Origin: Heterohyrax brucei
Taxonomy: Eukaryota > Chordata > Mammalia > Hyracoidea > Procaviidae
Direction: 5' to 3'
Length of the DNA stretch: 64,000 nt
NCBI GenBank assembly: GCA_028571685.1
Contig: CM053143.1
Span: 134,512,829-134,576,828 of the forward strand
The notes below the pieces were generated by a model. The model saw only the letters and a list, made by a program, of their open reading frames with translations, did no database searches and was not told the origin of the DNA. Positions 24,241 through 34,089 of this stretch are shown here, in pieces. Position 1 is the stretch's first letter; each line of letters opens with the position of its first letter. Made by a program: the position numbers and the translations under genes.

Positions 24241-25526
24241 AATACTGGGGTTTCATCAGTTCAAGCAGCTTGTTTAATTTTTCATTTTACTCTGCTATCT
24301 GTATTATAATCTCTTGAGGGCTCTATATATAATCCTTTTGTACTCAACCTCCAATAGATTCAGAAAGTATTCTTCAATTAAGAAGTCCTTTGGTTCTTTC
24401 TTTTGGGGGATTTCTGGAGCAATGGGTAGACTTTTCTTAAGTTTCTGGTCAAAGTTTGTTGCTTGTTGGGAATCTAGAGGTTGTTTAGTTTCTGAGGTGT
24501 TGCATTAACAGGCTCTGAAATACAGTCTGAGAAGGAAGGTAATCACCAATCACCTCTATGTACTCCAGTGACTGGGCCCAGTGGAATCTCTGGGGCAGGA
24601 GGCTCCACCTCCCAATTCACAAAGATACAGCCCTACTTATGGAGTCCCTGAGGGCCATCAGCTGACCCTGTTATGTTGGTCACTAAAGGTTGAAAGAGAT
24701 GCCATCAGGATGGACCACAGTTGTTTCTCTTATTTTGAAAGGTTAATGCTACCTAACAGCATCCAAAATCAGTCAGGCTATCAGTTGTGCAAGCCCCTCT
24801 TCCCAGCTGGTAGTGTAAGCACCTATATAGCCAACCCCAGATGCTGTAAACTAAAGTGCAGAAGGGCTACTGTCCTGCTGTCATTTGCTGCCAGGCTCCA
24901 CCTGTAAGACTACACTGTGCTAACCACAGCTTTTCTGCTGGAAAAGCGTTCCCCAAGTTGGCACTGCCTCCTCACCTGGGAATTAGCCCCTGCTAAGGCC
25001 TCCATTTGGGCAACCCTGCCTGCAGTTGAACAAGATGGCATCCTGCACAGGATCTCTTGCCCACAATGAAATAGCCGAATCAATGGTGGAGGTTCAGAAA
25101 GAGGGTGGAGGGGCCGAGATGCACAGTCCAGAACTGGGCTCTCAAAATTTGGCTATTCTGCCTGCTGGTCCCATAAGTAGTGTGGCTGAGCTTTGCTGCC
25201 AGTTAAGCTCAAGCCCCACCTGCCAGCTAAGACACTGAAAAAAAGTTAAAACCACCATCACCTTCAGTCCAGGAGAGCTGGCACTCAACAAGGTTGGGTG
25301 TTGGTGAAAGAGAAGAAGTTTCCCATTCAAAGGCATGTGGTCCAAATAGATAGCCCTATGCCATATTCTAGGGCTCACTGGGTGTCCAGAAGGCTATGTT
25401 TAACTATTAATCCAGGTCTTAGTTTTCAGAGGGAATTAAGGAGTGTGTCTATTCCCCCATCTTGACTCCACCTCACAGATTCTTAAACTTTTAACAAAAT
25501 CACTAACTGCTAATGTTTGCTATTTT

Positions 25527-25690
25527 GTTGTTGCTGTTGGGTGCTATTGAGTCGGTTCTGACTCCAGCAATGCTAAAGGACACAGTAGAGTTGGCCCAAA
25601 GGGTTTCCAAGGAACAGCTGGTGGATTTGAACTGCCTGTCTTTTGATTAGCACCTAAGCTTTTAACCACTATTTTGTCAAGACTGCTGCT
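25527..25690 (-). mobile_element. AfroSINE
   Basis: Reverse-strand copy: 'gtgctattgagtcggttctg', 'agggtttccaaggaacagct', 'gatttgaactgcctgtcttt', 'cacctaagcttttaaccact'. It is preceded by (TTG)n. Confidence 0.85.
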
Positions 25691-26620
25691 TTAATGTATA
25701 ATTTTTTTTCCTATATACCATCCTATTTTAAACTCAAACTCACTTTATGGCTTAGGAATAAAGGTATAACATGCCTATTCAGTAACTGGATAAACTGAAA
25801 TTTATCAAAAGTGACATATTAAATAAATCTTTCTATTTTTTTCAGGTTTTCCAATTCAGATTCTTAAAATTCCCATGTTAAGAGAACTTTTTATTGAGAA
25901 ATCCTTTAATATGTTGAAAATAACATAAGCCTACATAAAATTCTTGGATCTGACAAATTAGTAAAATGAATGTTTTATTATATTGTTTTATTTTCCATTT
26001 AATTTCTAAGGGTCAAATTGCTGCAACAATCAAACAAAAACACCGTAGAAACCTAATTGACAGATAACCAGAGATTTTAGATTCTGAGTAAAGCAAATGA
26101 TCCAGCCAGATGGAAGTTAATACTGCTCAAAATTCTGCAGAATGTATTTTAAATTCAAAAATAAATGGAAAAGTAATACTTACAAACTATTATTAAAGCA
26201 AGAATTATAAAATTCAAGTTTTTGGAACAATCTTGACATTTAAACAGCTACAAAATTTTCAGTTAAAAATATTTTATAAAGCACCTGTAATATTACTGTG
26301 TCATTAAATGATACATGTATTTTTTTATCTAATGTAAAAAATAGTACTAGTAAGAATGATTATCCTTAGTAGATGTCCATAAGACATATAGTAGAAAAAC
26401 ACAGTCTGCATCAGTTATTATTTAGTCTAATAAACTGATTCTCCCCCGTAGATGTTATTGCTATACCTTCTGGTTGCTACTGAAGTTTTTATTTTTATAT
26501 TATTTTTGAGACTATATTATGAGAAATCTTAAAGCCATTTACTGGTACTAAGATTCAGTATGTTTTTTCTGTTTTATGTAACCCTTGTATTTTTCTTTCC
26601 CCACAGCAAATTGATTATGT
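25691..26620. other. Unassigned AT-rich DNA
   Basis: No gene or clear repeat recognised in this AT-rich stretch. Confidence 0.4.
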
Positions 26621-26624
26621 ATAG

Positions 26625-26757
26625 TTTACCTTACCTATCACCATCAAGTCGATTCTGACTCATAGCAACCCTACAGCCAGAGTAGAACTGCCTCATAGAG
26701 TTTCCAAGGAGCACCTGGTGGATTTGAACTGCTGATCTTTAGGGTCAGCATTATGTA
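26625..26757 (-). mobile_element. AfroSINE, truncated
   Basis: Reverse-strand copy: 'ccatcaagtcgattctgact', 'catagcaaccctacagccag', 'gagtttccaaggagcacctg'. It lacks the last bases of the tRNA-like head. Confidence 0.85.
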
Positions 26758-26764
26758 AATTATG

Positions 26765-26953
26765 TAAAAAAAAAACAAAAGCAAACATAAAACAAAACTC
26801 AGTACCATTGAGTCAATTCTGATTCAGAGTGATACTGTAGAACAGAGTCTATCTGCTCCATAGAGTTTCCAAGGAGCGCCTGGTGAATTTGAGCTACTGA
26901 CCTTTTGGTTAGCAGACATAGCACTTAATCATTATGTCACCAGGGTTTCCTGA
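26765..26953 (-). mobile_element. AfroSINE, in tandem with its neighbour
   Basis: A second reverse-strand copy only a few bases after the first. An A-rich piece is followed by 'ctcagtaccattgagtcaat', 'gagtttccaaggagcgcctg', 'ggttagcagacatagcactt' and 'atgtcaccagggtttcctga'. The phrase 'attatgtaaa' repeats at the junction and may be the target duplication. Confidence 0.85.
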
Positions 26954-28390
26954 TTATATGTAGCATGAAAACATTAGTATCTGCTTAAATCATGTAGAAA
27001 TTCCAGCCAATCAGCTTAAAGCAAAATAGAATGTAAGGTATTTTGCTAGACATTTCTGTCATCATGATATTGATTCAAGTTAGGCAGATTATAGACCCTC
27101 ATTTCAAATAATAAACTCCTCCAAGCAGGATTTACAGATTAAGTATAAAAAGACAAATATATTATTTTTGTGAAATTCCTCACTCAAACATAATTAGTAA
27201 CTCCTTACATTGTACATTTCCTTGATTAGTTATCAGGTAGGTTTTTAATTTAGCTAAAAATTACGAGTCTAGACCTTTAAGAGATTCTTTTTCTAAAACA
27301 AGGTATCATTCCCAAGTATCTGCACTAAATGTACTCCGAATTAATTCTATAAGCCAGTCACAACCACACTCTCATCATTAGTATTATCTCTTATACTGTG
27401 TCTGGCTCCTGTTCTTAGGGCAATTTAGAGTTGTTATGTCCTGAATGAATCATAGATGTTCTGATATTGAATTTCAAAAATTGTGGTTCTCTATTTCATT
27501 TTAATAGATTTTTTTTTCTATTTTAATGAAAGGTCATAGAATTCTATAACAGAGAAATAAGATGATACTGAAACTGAAGTGAAGGGCAAAGTGACATAAA
27601 TTAGGAATAAAAATCAAGCAGCAAATGATTTTTCAGTTCTCTAGAAAATTCAATCAAAGAAAATGAAATCCATGTACTATTTTATTCATAGGACAAATAG
27701 GCAGAAGTACATTATCAATTATTTGAACTACTCCCGTAAAATAAATAAAGGTGGAATACCTTACCACAAATGGAAGTGATGAGGCTAGATAAGAAATGCT
27801 GCCACATCATTGAACGTTATAAAATTCATGAACATTTGATTGTGTTCCTTAGAAATAATGACTTATCGATATGGATGGATAAAGTCTTTTTTCAAAAATA
27901 ATGACATTCGTGTTTCATTTAAATTTTCATTCAATAAAGTAAAACCTAGCTGAATGTGTTATATAAAACTTTCATAACTCATTACCTACTGTTGGTTTGG
28001 TCTACAATAGATAGAGTAAGCATGTCAAATTTTTGTTACTGTGTTGTTGAAGAACAAATCCTTGTTGAATTAAGCAACACAAATACTAAAAAGGTTCGCT
28101 AGTGCCGGGAGACACACTTACGGAACAAACAATGTGTAGGGTTTAAATTGAAATCAACACAAACGAGGATGTGAATTCTTCAGACTTCTAGGACTGACAA
28201 TTTATTCAACTCTCAGTACCACTCTTCTCACCTGTTTGTTCACTTATTTACTTATCTTCTCATTATACTATGAAACTTATGTTTTGGAAGTACAAGAAAA
28301 CAATAGATGTAGTCCAACTTTTCATGAAGCTTAGTAAGGAGATAGATGGGAAAACGTTTAGAATACGTCATTATTGAAATATTTGCATGC
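26954..28390. other. Unassigned AT-rich DNA
   Basis: No gene recognised and every frame is dense in stops. T-runs occur near 27510. Confidence 0.4.
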
Positions 28391-28394
28391 CTGT

Positions 28395-28545
28395 TTATTC
28401 ATTTATCTAACATACATTCATTGAGAATTTGCTATATGGTATATACAGTTCTTTATAGTGGTGATACACAGATGAAAGAAAATAAATCTACCTTTATATA
28501 ATTTTGGACTAGTAAAAGAGACAGACAATAAACAAATATGTTTAG
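28395..28545 (+). mobile_element. Old mammalian repeat remnant
   Basis: 'tttattcatttatctaacat', 'attcattgagaatttgctat' and 'gagacagacaataaacaaat' match the common ancient mammalian block 'attcaacaaatatttattgagcacc...gacaataaacaaat'. The family name (L2/MIR era) is not certain. Confidence 0.5.
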
Positions 28546-28552
28546 AGGAGTT

Positions 28553-28738
28553 ACCGTTGTTAGTTGCTGTTAAGTTGATTCCGACTCAACAGCAAATCCA
28601 TGTACATATTTGACTGAGCCATAGAGTTTTCAAGGCTATGACTTCACCAGGCCTGTTTACTTAGGCACCACTGGATGGCTTGAACCATCAACTTTGCAGC
28701 TAATAGTTGGTGGATTAGTTGCACTACACAGGTTTTAC
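28553..28738 (-). mobile_element. AfroSINE, long-spacer subtype
   Basis: Reverse-strand copy: 'gctgttaagttgattccgac', 'catagagttttcaaggctat', 'aggcaccactggatggcttg', 'ggattagttgcactacacag'. It directly abuts an RTE-derived composite. Confidence 0.75.
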
Positions 28739-28744
28739 ATCCAG

Positions 28745-29145
28745 TGTTGCTTTTGTTAGTTGTCCTTGAGTTAGATCCAGTCCCTGATGACCCCAGAGAT
28801 AGTAGTAGAACTAAACAATGTCTGGTCCTGTGCCTTCTTCACTATTATTAGTATGCTGGAGCCCATTGCTACTGTGTATTTTTAGTGCCTTAAAACTTAT
28901 AGAGCTTGTTTCCTTGTACTACATTGGACCGTATTCTGTTGTGGTTCAAAAGACTTTGATTGGTCAATTTTTGTAAGTAGATTATTAGGCCGTTCTTCCT
29001 AGTCTGCCTTAGTCTGTAGGCTCTGCTGAGTCCTTGTCCACCATGGGTGGCTGCTAGTATTTGAGATTTTAGTGGTGTAGATTCCAGTGTCATAGAAACA
29101 TGTTAACTAACCATAATAAGTTAAATTGATAGATGGGTGATGGAT
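28745..29145 (-). mobile_element. RTE-derived composite: 5' leader fused to 3' tail
   Basis: Read on the minus strand it starts with RTE 5' leader text ('gtttctatgacactggaatc', 'tcaaatactagcagccaccc', 'cagactaaggcagactagga'). After about 300 bases it passes into RTE 3' tail text ('ggaccagacattgtttagtt', ending in an 'aaggacaactaacaaaag' tail). The roughly 2.7 kb of ORF2 between them is absent. It resembles the RTE part of the composite SINE at 32610-32910 but has no visible tRNA head. It is non-autonomous, so mobilisation would need RTE proteins. Confidence 0.65.
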
Positions 29146-29800
29146 ATGTATGTATTAAAATTGATGAAACAGTTTATAACTCTTCAATATAAATATTAAA
29201 CTTCCCAAAGCAGGATTTATTGGGCAGGTATAAAATGAGATGCATATTATTTTTGCGAAAAAAATACAATACGTTACAAAGAGAAATATAAGCTAAGATA
29301 CAGGTAACATTACTTACTTATGTGACATATGTTGGAATATACCAGGAATAACACCGAGGCTAGCATGATTAGAGGAGAATAAGTAAAAAGTGAGTGATAG
29401 AAGTTAACAATCAAATGAAAATGATTACCTAACACTTTCCCTCTGTCTTTGCAGTCATACAGAAAATTTTCCTATCTTTCTCTGTAAAAGTTGTCTTATA
29501 ATTAAGTTTGAACAAATGGAGCTTCAGTGGATGAGATGTGTTAATACATAGCTGCCTGTCACTCAGAAACGTCCATGTCCTCCTTCTCGCTTGATGTAGA
29601 GATGCTGCAACCTAAGAAGTCATATGCTGAAGTTGAGCACAGCTGGGCAGGAACCTTGTCCTTTATTCAGCACTTGGAAGATTTGCCCCCATTTGTCAGG
29701 GACATTTACTTTTGCATTTACATAAGTAATAATTCTAGTTGTGCTGAGTTGCTGAGATTTGGAATTTGTTACAGAAGTTATTGCTACAGTAATTACTTGT
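29146..29800. other. Unassigned DNA
   Basis: AT-rich. Overlapping 76- and 78-codon frames on opposite strands at 29575-29856 match nothing I recognise. Confidence 0.35.
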
Positions 29801-29802
29801 TT

Positions 29803-30312
29803 TGACCGATAGAGTGATGCTGTAACAGAAAGTCTACAAACTGATGGCTTTAACAAAGAAATACTTACTCTCTCACAGTCTAGTAGGATGTAAGTTCAAA
29901 TTTAAGGCAGCAATTTAAGGGGCATTCTTTCTCTCTGTGTCAGCTCTGGAGGAAGGTCCTTGTGCTGTGTCAGTCTTTCCTTGGTCTGGGAGCATCTCAG
30001 GGCAGGAATTTTAGGTCAAATGGACATGCTTTGCTCCTGGTACTGCTATCTTGGTAGTGAAAGACATTTCCTGTTTCTCTGCTCCCTTCTATGCCTCAAA
30101 AAGATTGTTTTAAGGCACTATCTAATCTTACGTATCTCATCAATATAAGTGCCACTAATTTATCTCATCTCATTGTAGAGATAGGATACATAACGCATGA
30201 GGAAACTCTCATCAAACGGCAATGTGGTAGACAATCACACAACACTGGGAATCACTGCCAAGCCGAACTGACAGATATTTTGGGGGGACACAATTTAATC
30301 CAGTGTATGATT
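29803..30312 (-). mobile_element. MaLR-type LTR (solo)
   Basis: A reversed solo LTR of about 510 bases. On the plus strand it starts with 'agagtgatgctgtaacagaa' and 'gatggctttaacaaagaaat' (the reversed LTR 3' end). It contains 'ctctggaggaaggtccttgt', 'gggagcatctcagggcagga' and 'cttggtagtgaaagacattt', and ends with 'ttttggggggacacaattta', the reverse of the MLT1/MST-type 'aattgtgtccccccaaaa' start. The same family is at 36478-37008. No internal MaLR sequence is attached. Confidence 0.75.
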
Positions 30313-30489
30313 GTAGGTGATCTTATTGATTATCAAGGAGCCAAATTATCTAGGAACTTAGGGCCACTGCAAATAATTAGTCTTTAAGTCAGAGAGAGGT
30401 CATCAGAGATTTGAACTGGTGACTGACATGATCTGAATTGTGTTTTAAAGAGATCCTTGGAGTTATTCCCTATTATATCCCCTCATAAA

Positions 30490-30636
30490 TGAGTCCTACC
30501 CTTGTGGTACCTCTGCTAACCAAAAGGTCGACAGTTCAAATCTACCAGGTGCTCATTGGAAAAACTATGGGGAGTTATACTCTGACTTCTAGGGTCACTA
30601 TGAGTCAGACCCAACTCAATGACAGTGGTTTTTTCT
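30490..30636 (+). mobile_element. AfroSINE, 5'-shortened
   Basis: Forward copy: 'cttgtggtacctctgctaac', 'caaaaggtcgacagttcaaa', 'taccaggtgctcattggaaa', 'agggtcactatgagtcagac'. The first part of the tRNA-like head is missing. Confidence 0.85.
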
Positions 30637-31151
30637 ACTCTTATCATATCTGGAAAATATGCTGCAAAAGACCTCTTTAAAGTGTTGAGAAACAAAGATG
30701 TCACCTTGAAGACTAAGGTATGTCTGACCCAAGGCATGGTATTTTCACTGGCCTCATATGTATGTGAAAGTTGGGTGACAAATAAGAAAAACTGAAGACA
30801 AATTGATGCCTTTGAATTGTTGTGCTGGTGAAGAATATTGAATGTATCATGGAATGCCAAATCAAAAAAAAAAAATCTATGTTGGAGAGAGGATGGCAAG
30901 AATGCTCCTTAGAAACAAAGATAGTGAGACTACATCTCATATACTTTGGACATGTTATCAGAATGGATGAATTTCTGGAAGAGCATCATGCTTGGAAAAG
31001 AAGAGGAAAATCTTCAAAGAGATGGGCTAATAGCGGCTGAAACAATGGTTCAAGCATAACAACTGTGGGCATGACACAAGACCACCCAGTGTCTCAGTCT
31101 GTTGTACACACTGTCATGATGAATTAGAACAAACTCAGCAGCACCTAACAA
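30637..31151 (+). mobile_element. RTE LINE, 3' end
   Basis: The RTE 3' end follows the SINE directly: 'aaaatatgctgcaaaagacc', 'gtgttgagaaacaaagatgt', 'ttgatgcctttgaattgttg', 'tttggacatgttatcagaat', and the end 'cagcacctaacaacatcc'. A run of A near 30866-30876 interrupts it. Several frames are broken. Confidence 0.85.
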
Positions 31152-32066
31152 CATCCATTCAAAAATCTAAATTTCCGTCTTTCTACTCTTGTTCAGATAC
31201 TCCTTATCCCTATTATTCTGCCTTAAATGTTTTCTTCTTTTATAGCAACGTACCAAGTTTCAACGTGTCTTTATTGTTTTTATCATCTATATCTTCAACT
31301 AGAAGACAAGGGCCACATAGGTAGGGATCTTTATCTTTTTTTTTTTTTTTTACTGTTGCATGTGTTGTTTAAAGTGTGCTTGAAACAACCATGTTGTCAT
31401 AAAACTGCTGAATGTAACTTATTTTTTAAAAAATTATGATAACTTTACCAGACTTAAACATGTGTTTACCAAACAAAGTCACAAAATAAAACAAACAGAA
31501 AAGCACATTGCTTTATATAAACTGTTTTACTTCAGTACTTACGGAAAAAAAAAAAAACAATTAAATACTTGATAAAGGTAGTAGGAATGTCTATAAAATG
31601 TATGCACTTATTTCTTTATTGAGTGGTTTTACTTCTCGTGACATTGTAGACCTACTTGCTGGAAATGAAAAATAGTAATTTTTTCACATCATGATGCACT
31701 AGAAAACAGATTATGTATGTCTCCCACTTGTATTCTTGGGAAGAAAAAGTAAATTCTTGCATTATTAAATAGCACTGCTATTTCTTGAAGGATTTGTTAA
31801 AATAATGCCTGTTGCATGATGTGACATTTATTTCAGACTCATTAGAACCCATAAATGCCTAAAATTTCATATCACACAAGTTTAAAGTGTTTAATCTCAT
31901 AAAATTTTAAAAAAAACATTCTGAGTAAAAGCATGAAAAGAAATGTTTTCATTTTCAAGAAATTTCCATCAGTTGAAGAGGGATATACTACCAAAGGAGA
32001 AAGAGGAGCAGGAGGAAGAAGAAGTAACTATTAGTTGTTAGAAATTGGTAGTAAATAGTAAATACG
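31152..32066. other. Unassigned DNA with possible L2 remnant
   Basis: Mostly unique AT-rich sequence. Around 31235-31330 'ctagaagacaagggccacat' and 'aggtagggatctttatc' vaguely match the L2 3' end 'tgagggcagggactttgtc'. A T-run lies at 31331-31350 and a purine-rich GGA/GAA stretch at 31990-32030. Confidence 0.35.
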
Positions 32067-32076
32067 GCTAATTTCT

Positions 32077-32292
32077 TTCTTTTTTCTTTTTTGATTTTTT
32101 TTTTTTATTTAACATGACTGAGTGAAAATGTACATTCCCGTATAAATTTACATGCCCACCTGTATGCAGCTTCCACTGCTCTCCCTGTCCGGTGACAGCA
32201 CACTGTTCCTCTCTGCTCCATACATGTCTCATCCTCCCAACAGTCTCCTTTCCCCTCCTCTCCACCCACTCCCCTTCCCCAGCCAGAGGTCA
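32077..32292 (-). mobile_element. L1 LINE, severely 5'-truncated, with target-site duplication
   Basis: A 216-base minus-strand L1 3' end. It starts with T-runs (the reversed A-tail) and 'catgactgagtgaaaatgta', then 'cccgtataaatttacatgcc' and 'gtccggtgacagcacactgt'. Exact 10-base repeats 'gctaatttct' lie at 32067-32076 and 32293-32302. Confidence 0.95.
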
Positions 32293-32609
32293 GCTAATTT
32301 CTAGTTAGAAATGTTTTCTAGTGTGATACAAGCTTATGGGAGAAACTCAGAAGTAGACAATATTCTCTTAATTGTGCTTTTATCCATAGAGTTTCATCCT
32401 TACCATTACTGACATAAGAAGGACAGTTTGTTATTTCCTTCAGAAAAATGACTTTTATGATTCCAAATAACATCAAAATTTCACAGTAAATTGGAGGAAA
32501 GATTAGGCTCTAGGCCTCTTAGCTTCCAGTCTAATGCCCTTTCTATTCCTCTATATGTCTCATTTCATTGCTAGAAAAGGTAAAGCAATTGAATTTGAAA
32601 CGTTTAAGC

Positions 32610-32912
32610 AAACATTCCTACACGTGGTGACTCCATGTACAATGGAACCAAACATTGCCTGGTCCTGGGTCATCCCTGTGAGCAGTTGCAGATTGGATTA
32701 TTGTGATCTATAGATTTTCACTGACTGATTTTTGAAAATGGATCACTAGTGCAGTTTAATACAGAAACTACTGTTTCACATCATAGCAACGGGGTAACCT
32801 CCACTGATAGATTAATGGTGGCTGTGCCTGCAGCAGTACATTGACTGGAATTCAACCTGCGTCTCCCACACGCAAGAAGTGAATTCTATCATGGCACCAC
32901 CAACACTGCCCC
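32610..32912 (-). mobile_element. Composite SINE: tRNA-Gly head with RTE 5' and 3' parts
   Basis: On the minus strand the first ~72 bases (32912-32835) closely follow tRNA-Gly. 'ggtgccatgatagaattc' sits where the A box of tRNA-Gly is and 'caggttgaattccagtcaat' where its B box and acceptor end are. Then comes RTE leader text ('ccattaatctatcagtggag', 'gttgctatgatgtgaaacag') and finally RTE 3' tail text ('ccaggaccaggcaatgtttg', 'ccattgtacatggagtcacc'). The tRNA part carries the RNA polymerase III promoter, and the RTE tail would let RTE proteins copy it. It is diverged and probably inactive. Confidence 0.7.
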
Positions 32913-33009
32913 AATGTAAAATCCAGTTAGTATCAAATGAAAGAATTACTGATGTAACAGGCAGTAAGAAAATAAAAATATCCACAGTTACTGATCTCCC
33001 TGTAGCAAG

Positions 33010-33075
33010 TACATATTTACATGTATGTGCATATACATGTACAGTGTATATATATGTATGTATATATACATTTAT
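33010..33075 (+). repeat. (CATA)n/(TATG)n imperfect simple repeat
   Basis: Alternating purine-pyrimidine sequence of 'catgtatgtgcatatacatg' and 'gtatatatatgtatgtatat' type. Confidence 0.85.
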
Positions 33076-34089
33076 CCTTAGAGTCAATATCTAAACATAA
33101 TCTTTGACAGTAAAATTTAGAATATATAATTATGGAATACAATAATTATTTTAGTTTAATAATAAACCATACATATACAATGGAAATTTATGAACAGCAT
33201 GGATAATTTTAATAGGATCCTGTTTATAATAAGATAACAGAATAAATACCTTTACTAATTGCTTTTCTTTCTCATGTAAAAATTAACAAGAAGCAAAAAA
33301 TATAGGAAGTGTAGCTTTTGAAATACAGTCTTTAACTGCTCAAATAATGCTTAATAGTTGTTAGAAGATTCTTACTCTGTAATATTCTCCAAAAGATTAT
33401 TTAGCAGACGTGCTTATTGACATCCAGTAGCAAGAACAACATTAAAGATTTACTTCTGAATGCCCTTAATCATCTGCACATATTCAGCTGTAGAAAGCTG
33501 TCATTTTAAAATCACCTTATTGCTGTGTAAGCAGAAGAACAAAATCAATTACTTCTGTTATAATATTAGGGGTTTAAAAAATGACAGCACTAAGTTCAAC
33601 TCCTACCTCCATGAGAGAATAGTTCTGTGGCCTGAGTCGTGACTTAGCTTTGAAGGCTTGCTCCCTTACTGGGCAAAGCAAGAATGTAATATTAATTATC
33701 TTCTCTTTTTATAAAAGTTGACTAAGATTATGGATAAATGAAGCCTGAAATGTAACAGATTTTCAATAAATTTTGGCTGTAATTAATCAAAAGAATAGAA
33801 AATCTTGAGCCTAACTGATCATAAACTAATAATTTCACAAAAAAAGATAATCAGAATTAAATTTTTGATGCTGCCATTTAAACAGCTTAAATTTCAGGTG
33901 CTGCTATGTAGATGGACATTCTTGGTTGAAAATGTAGAGCATTGTTTAGATTTAGGAGATGATCACAGAGATTTTACTGTAATCTCATCAATGTTCCCTG
34001 AAAATAATCTTGTCCAAAACATATTATTAAAAGTGATATTTAAAAAGAAAGGACCAATATGGCATCAAAAATTCTTTACAGTAAATATC
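33076..34089. other. Unassigned AT-rich DNA
   Basis: No gene or repeat is recognised. Open frames at 33460-33642 (60 codons) and 33805-34092 (95 codons) have fairly protein-like composition but match no family I know. A possible acceptor 'taaatttcag' precedes 33899. Confidence 0.4.

Larger units (their letters stand above)
19692..25476 (-). mobile_element. L1 LINE, 5'- to 3'-end copy, internally deleted
   Basis: A long reverse-strand L1 retaining both ends. Read on the minus strand, the 5' end lies at about 25476 ('gaggtggagtcaagatgggg'). The leader runs to about 24240 and ORF1 coiled-coil text to 23386. A younger L1 interrupts at 22486-23372. The ORF2 endonuclease follows (22082-21760, with 'KGWKTMYQTTNIKRRAGVAI'), then RT (21750-21480, with the active site 'SADDM' from 21594-21610). 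The ORF2 C-terminus and 3' untranslated region reach 19692. Roughly 460 ORF2 residues between endonuclease and RT are missing at about 21755. Stops and frameshifts make it inactive. Confidence 0.9.

Noticed and set aside
24581..25378. Open frames of 108, 70 and 78 codons, possible exons
   Set aside because: All lie in the GC-richer leader of the reverse-strand L1, which ends at the characteristic 'gaggtggagtcaagatgggg' start on the minus strand.
32835..32912. A tRNA-Gly gene on the minus strand
   Set aside because: The A-box region is changed ('tggtgccatgatag' against 'tggttcagtggtag'), the acceptor stem does not pair well and the sequence runs straight into RTE text. It is a SINE head, not a working tRNA gene.
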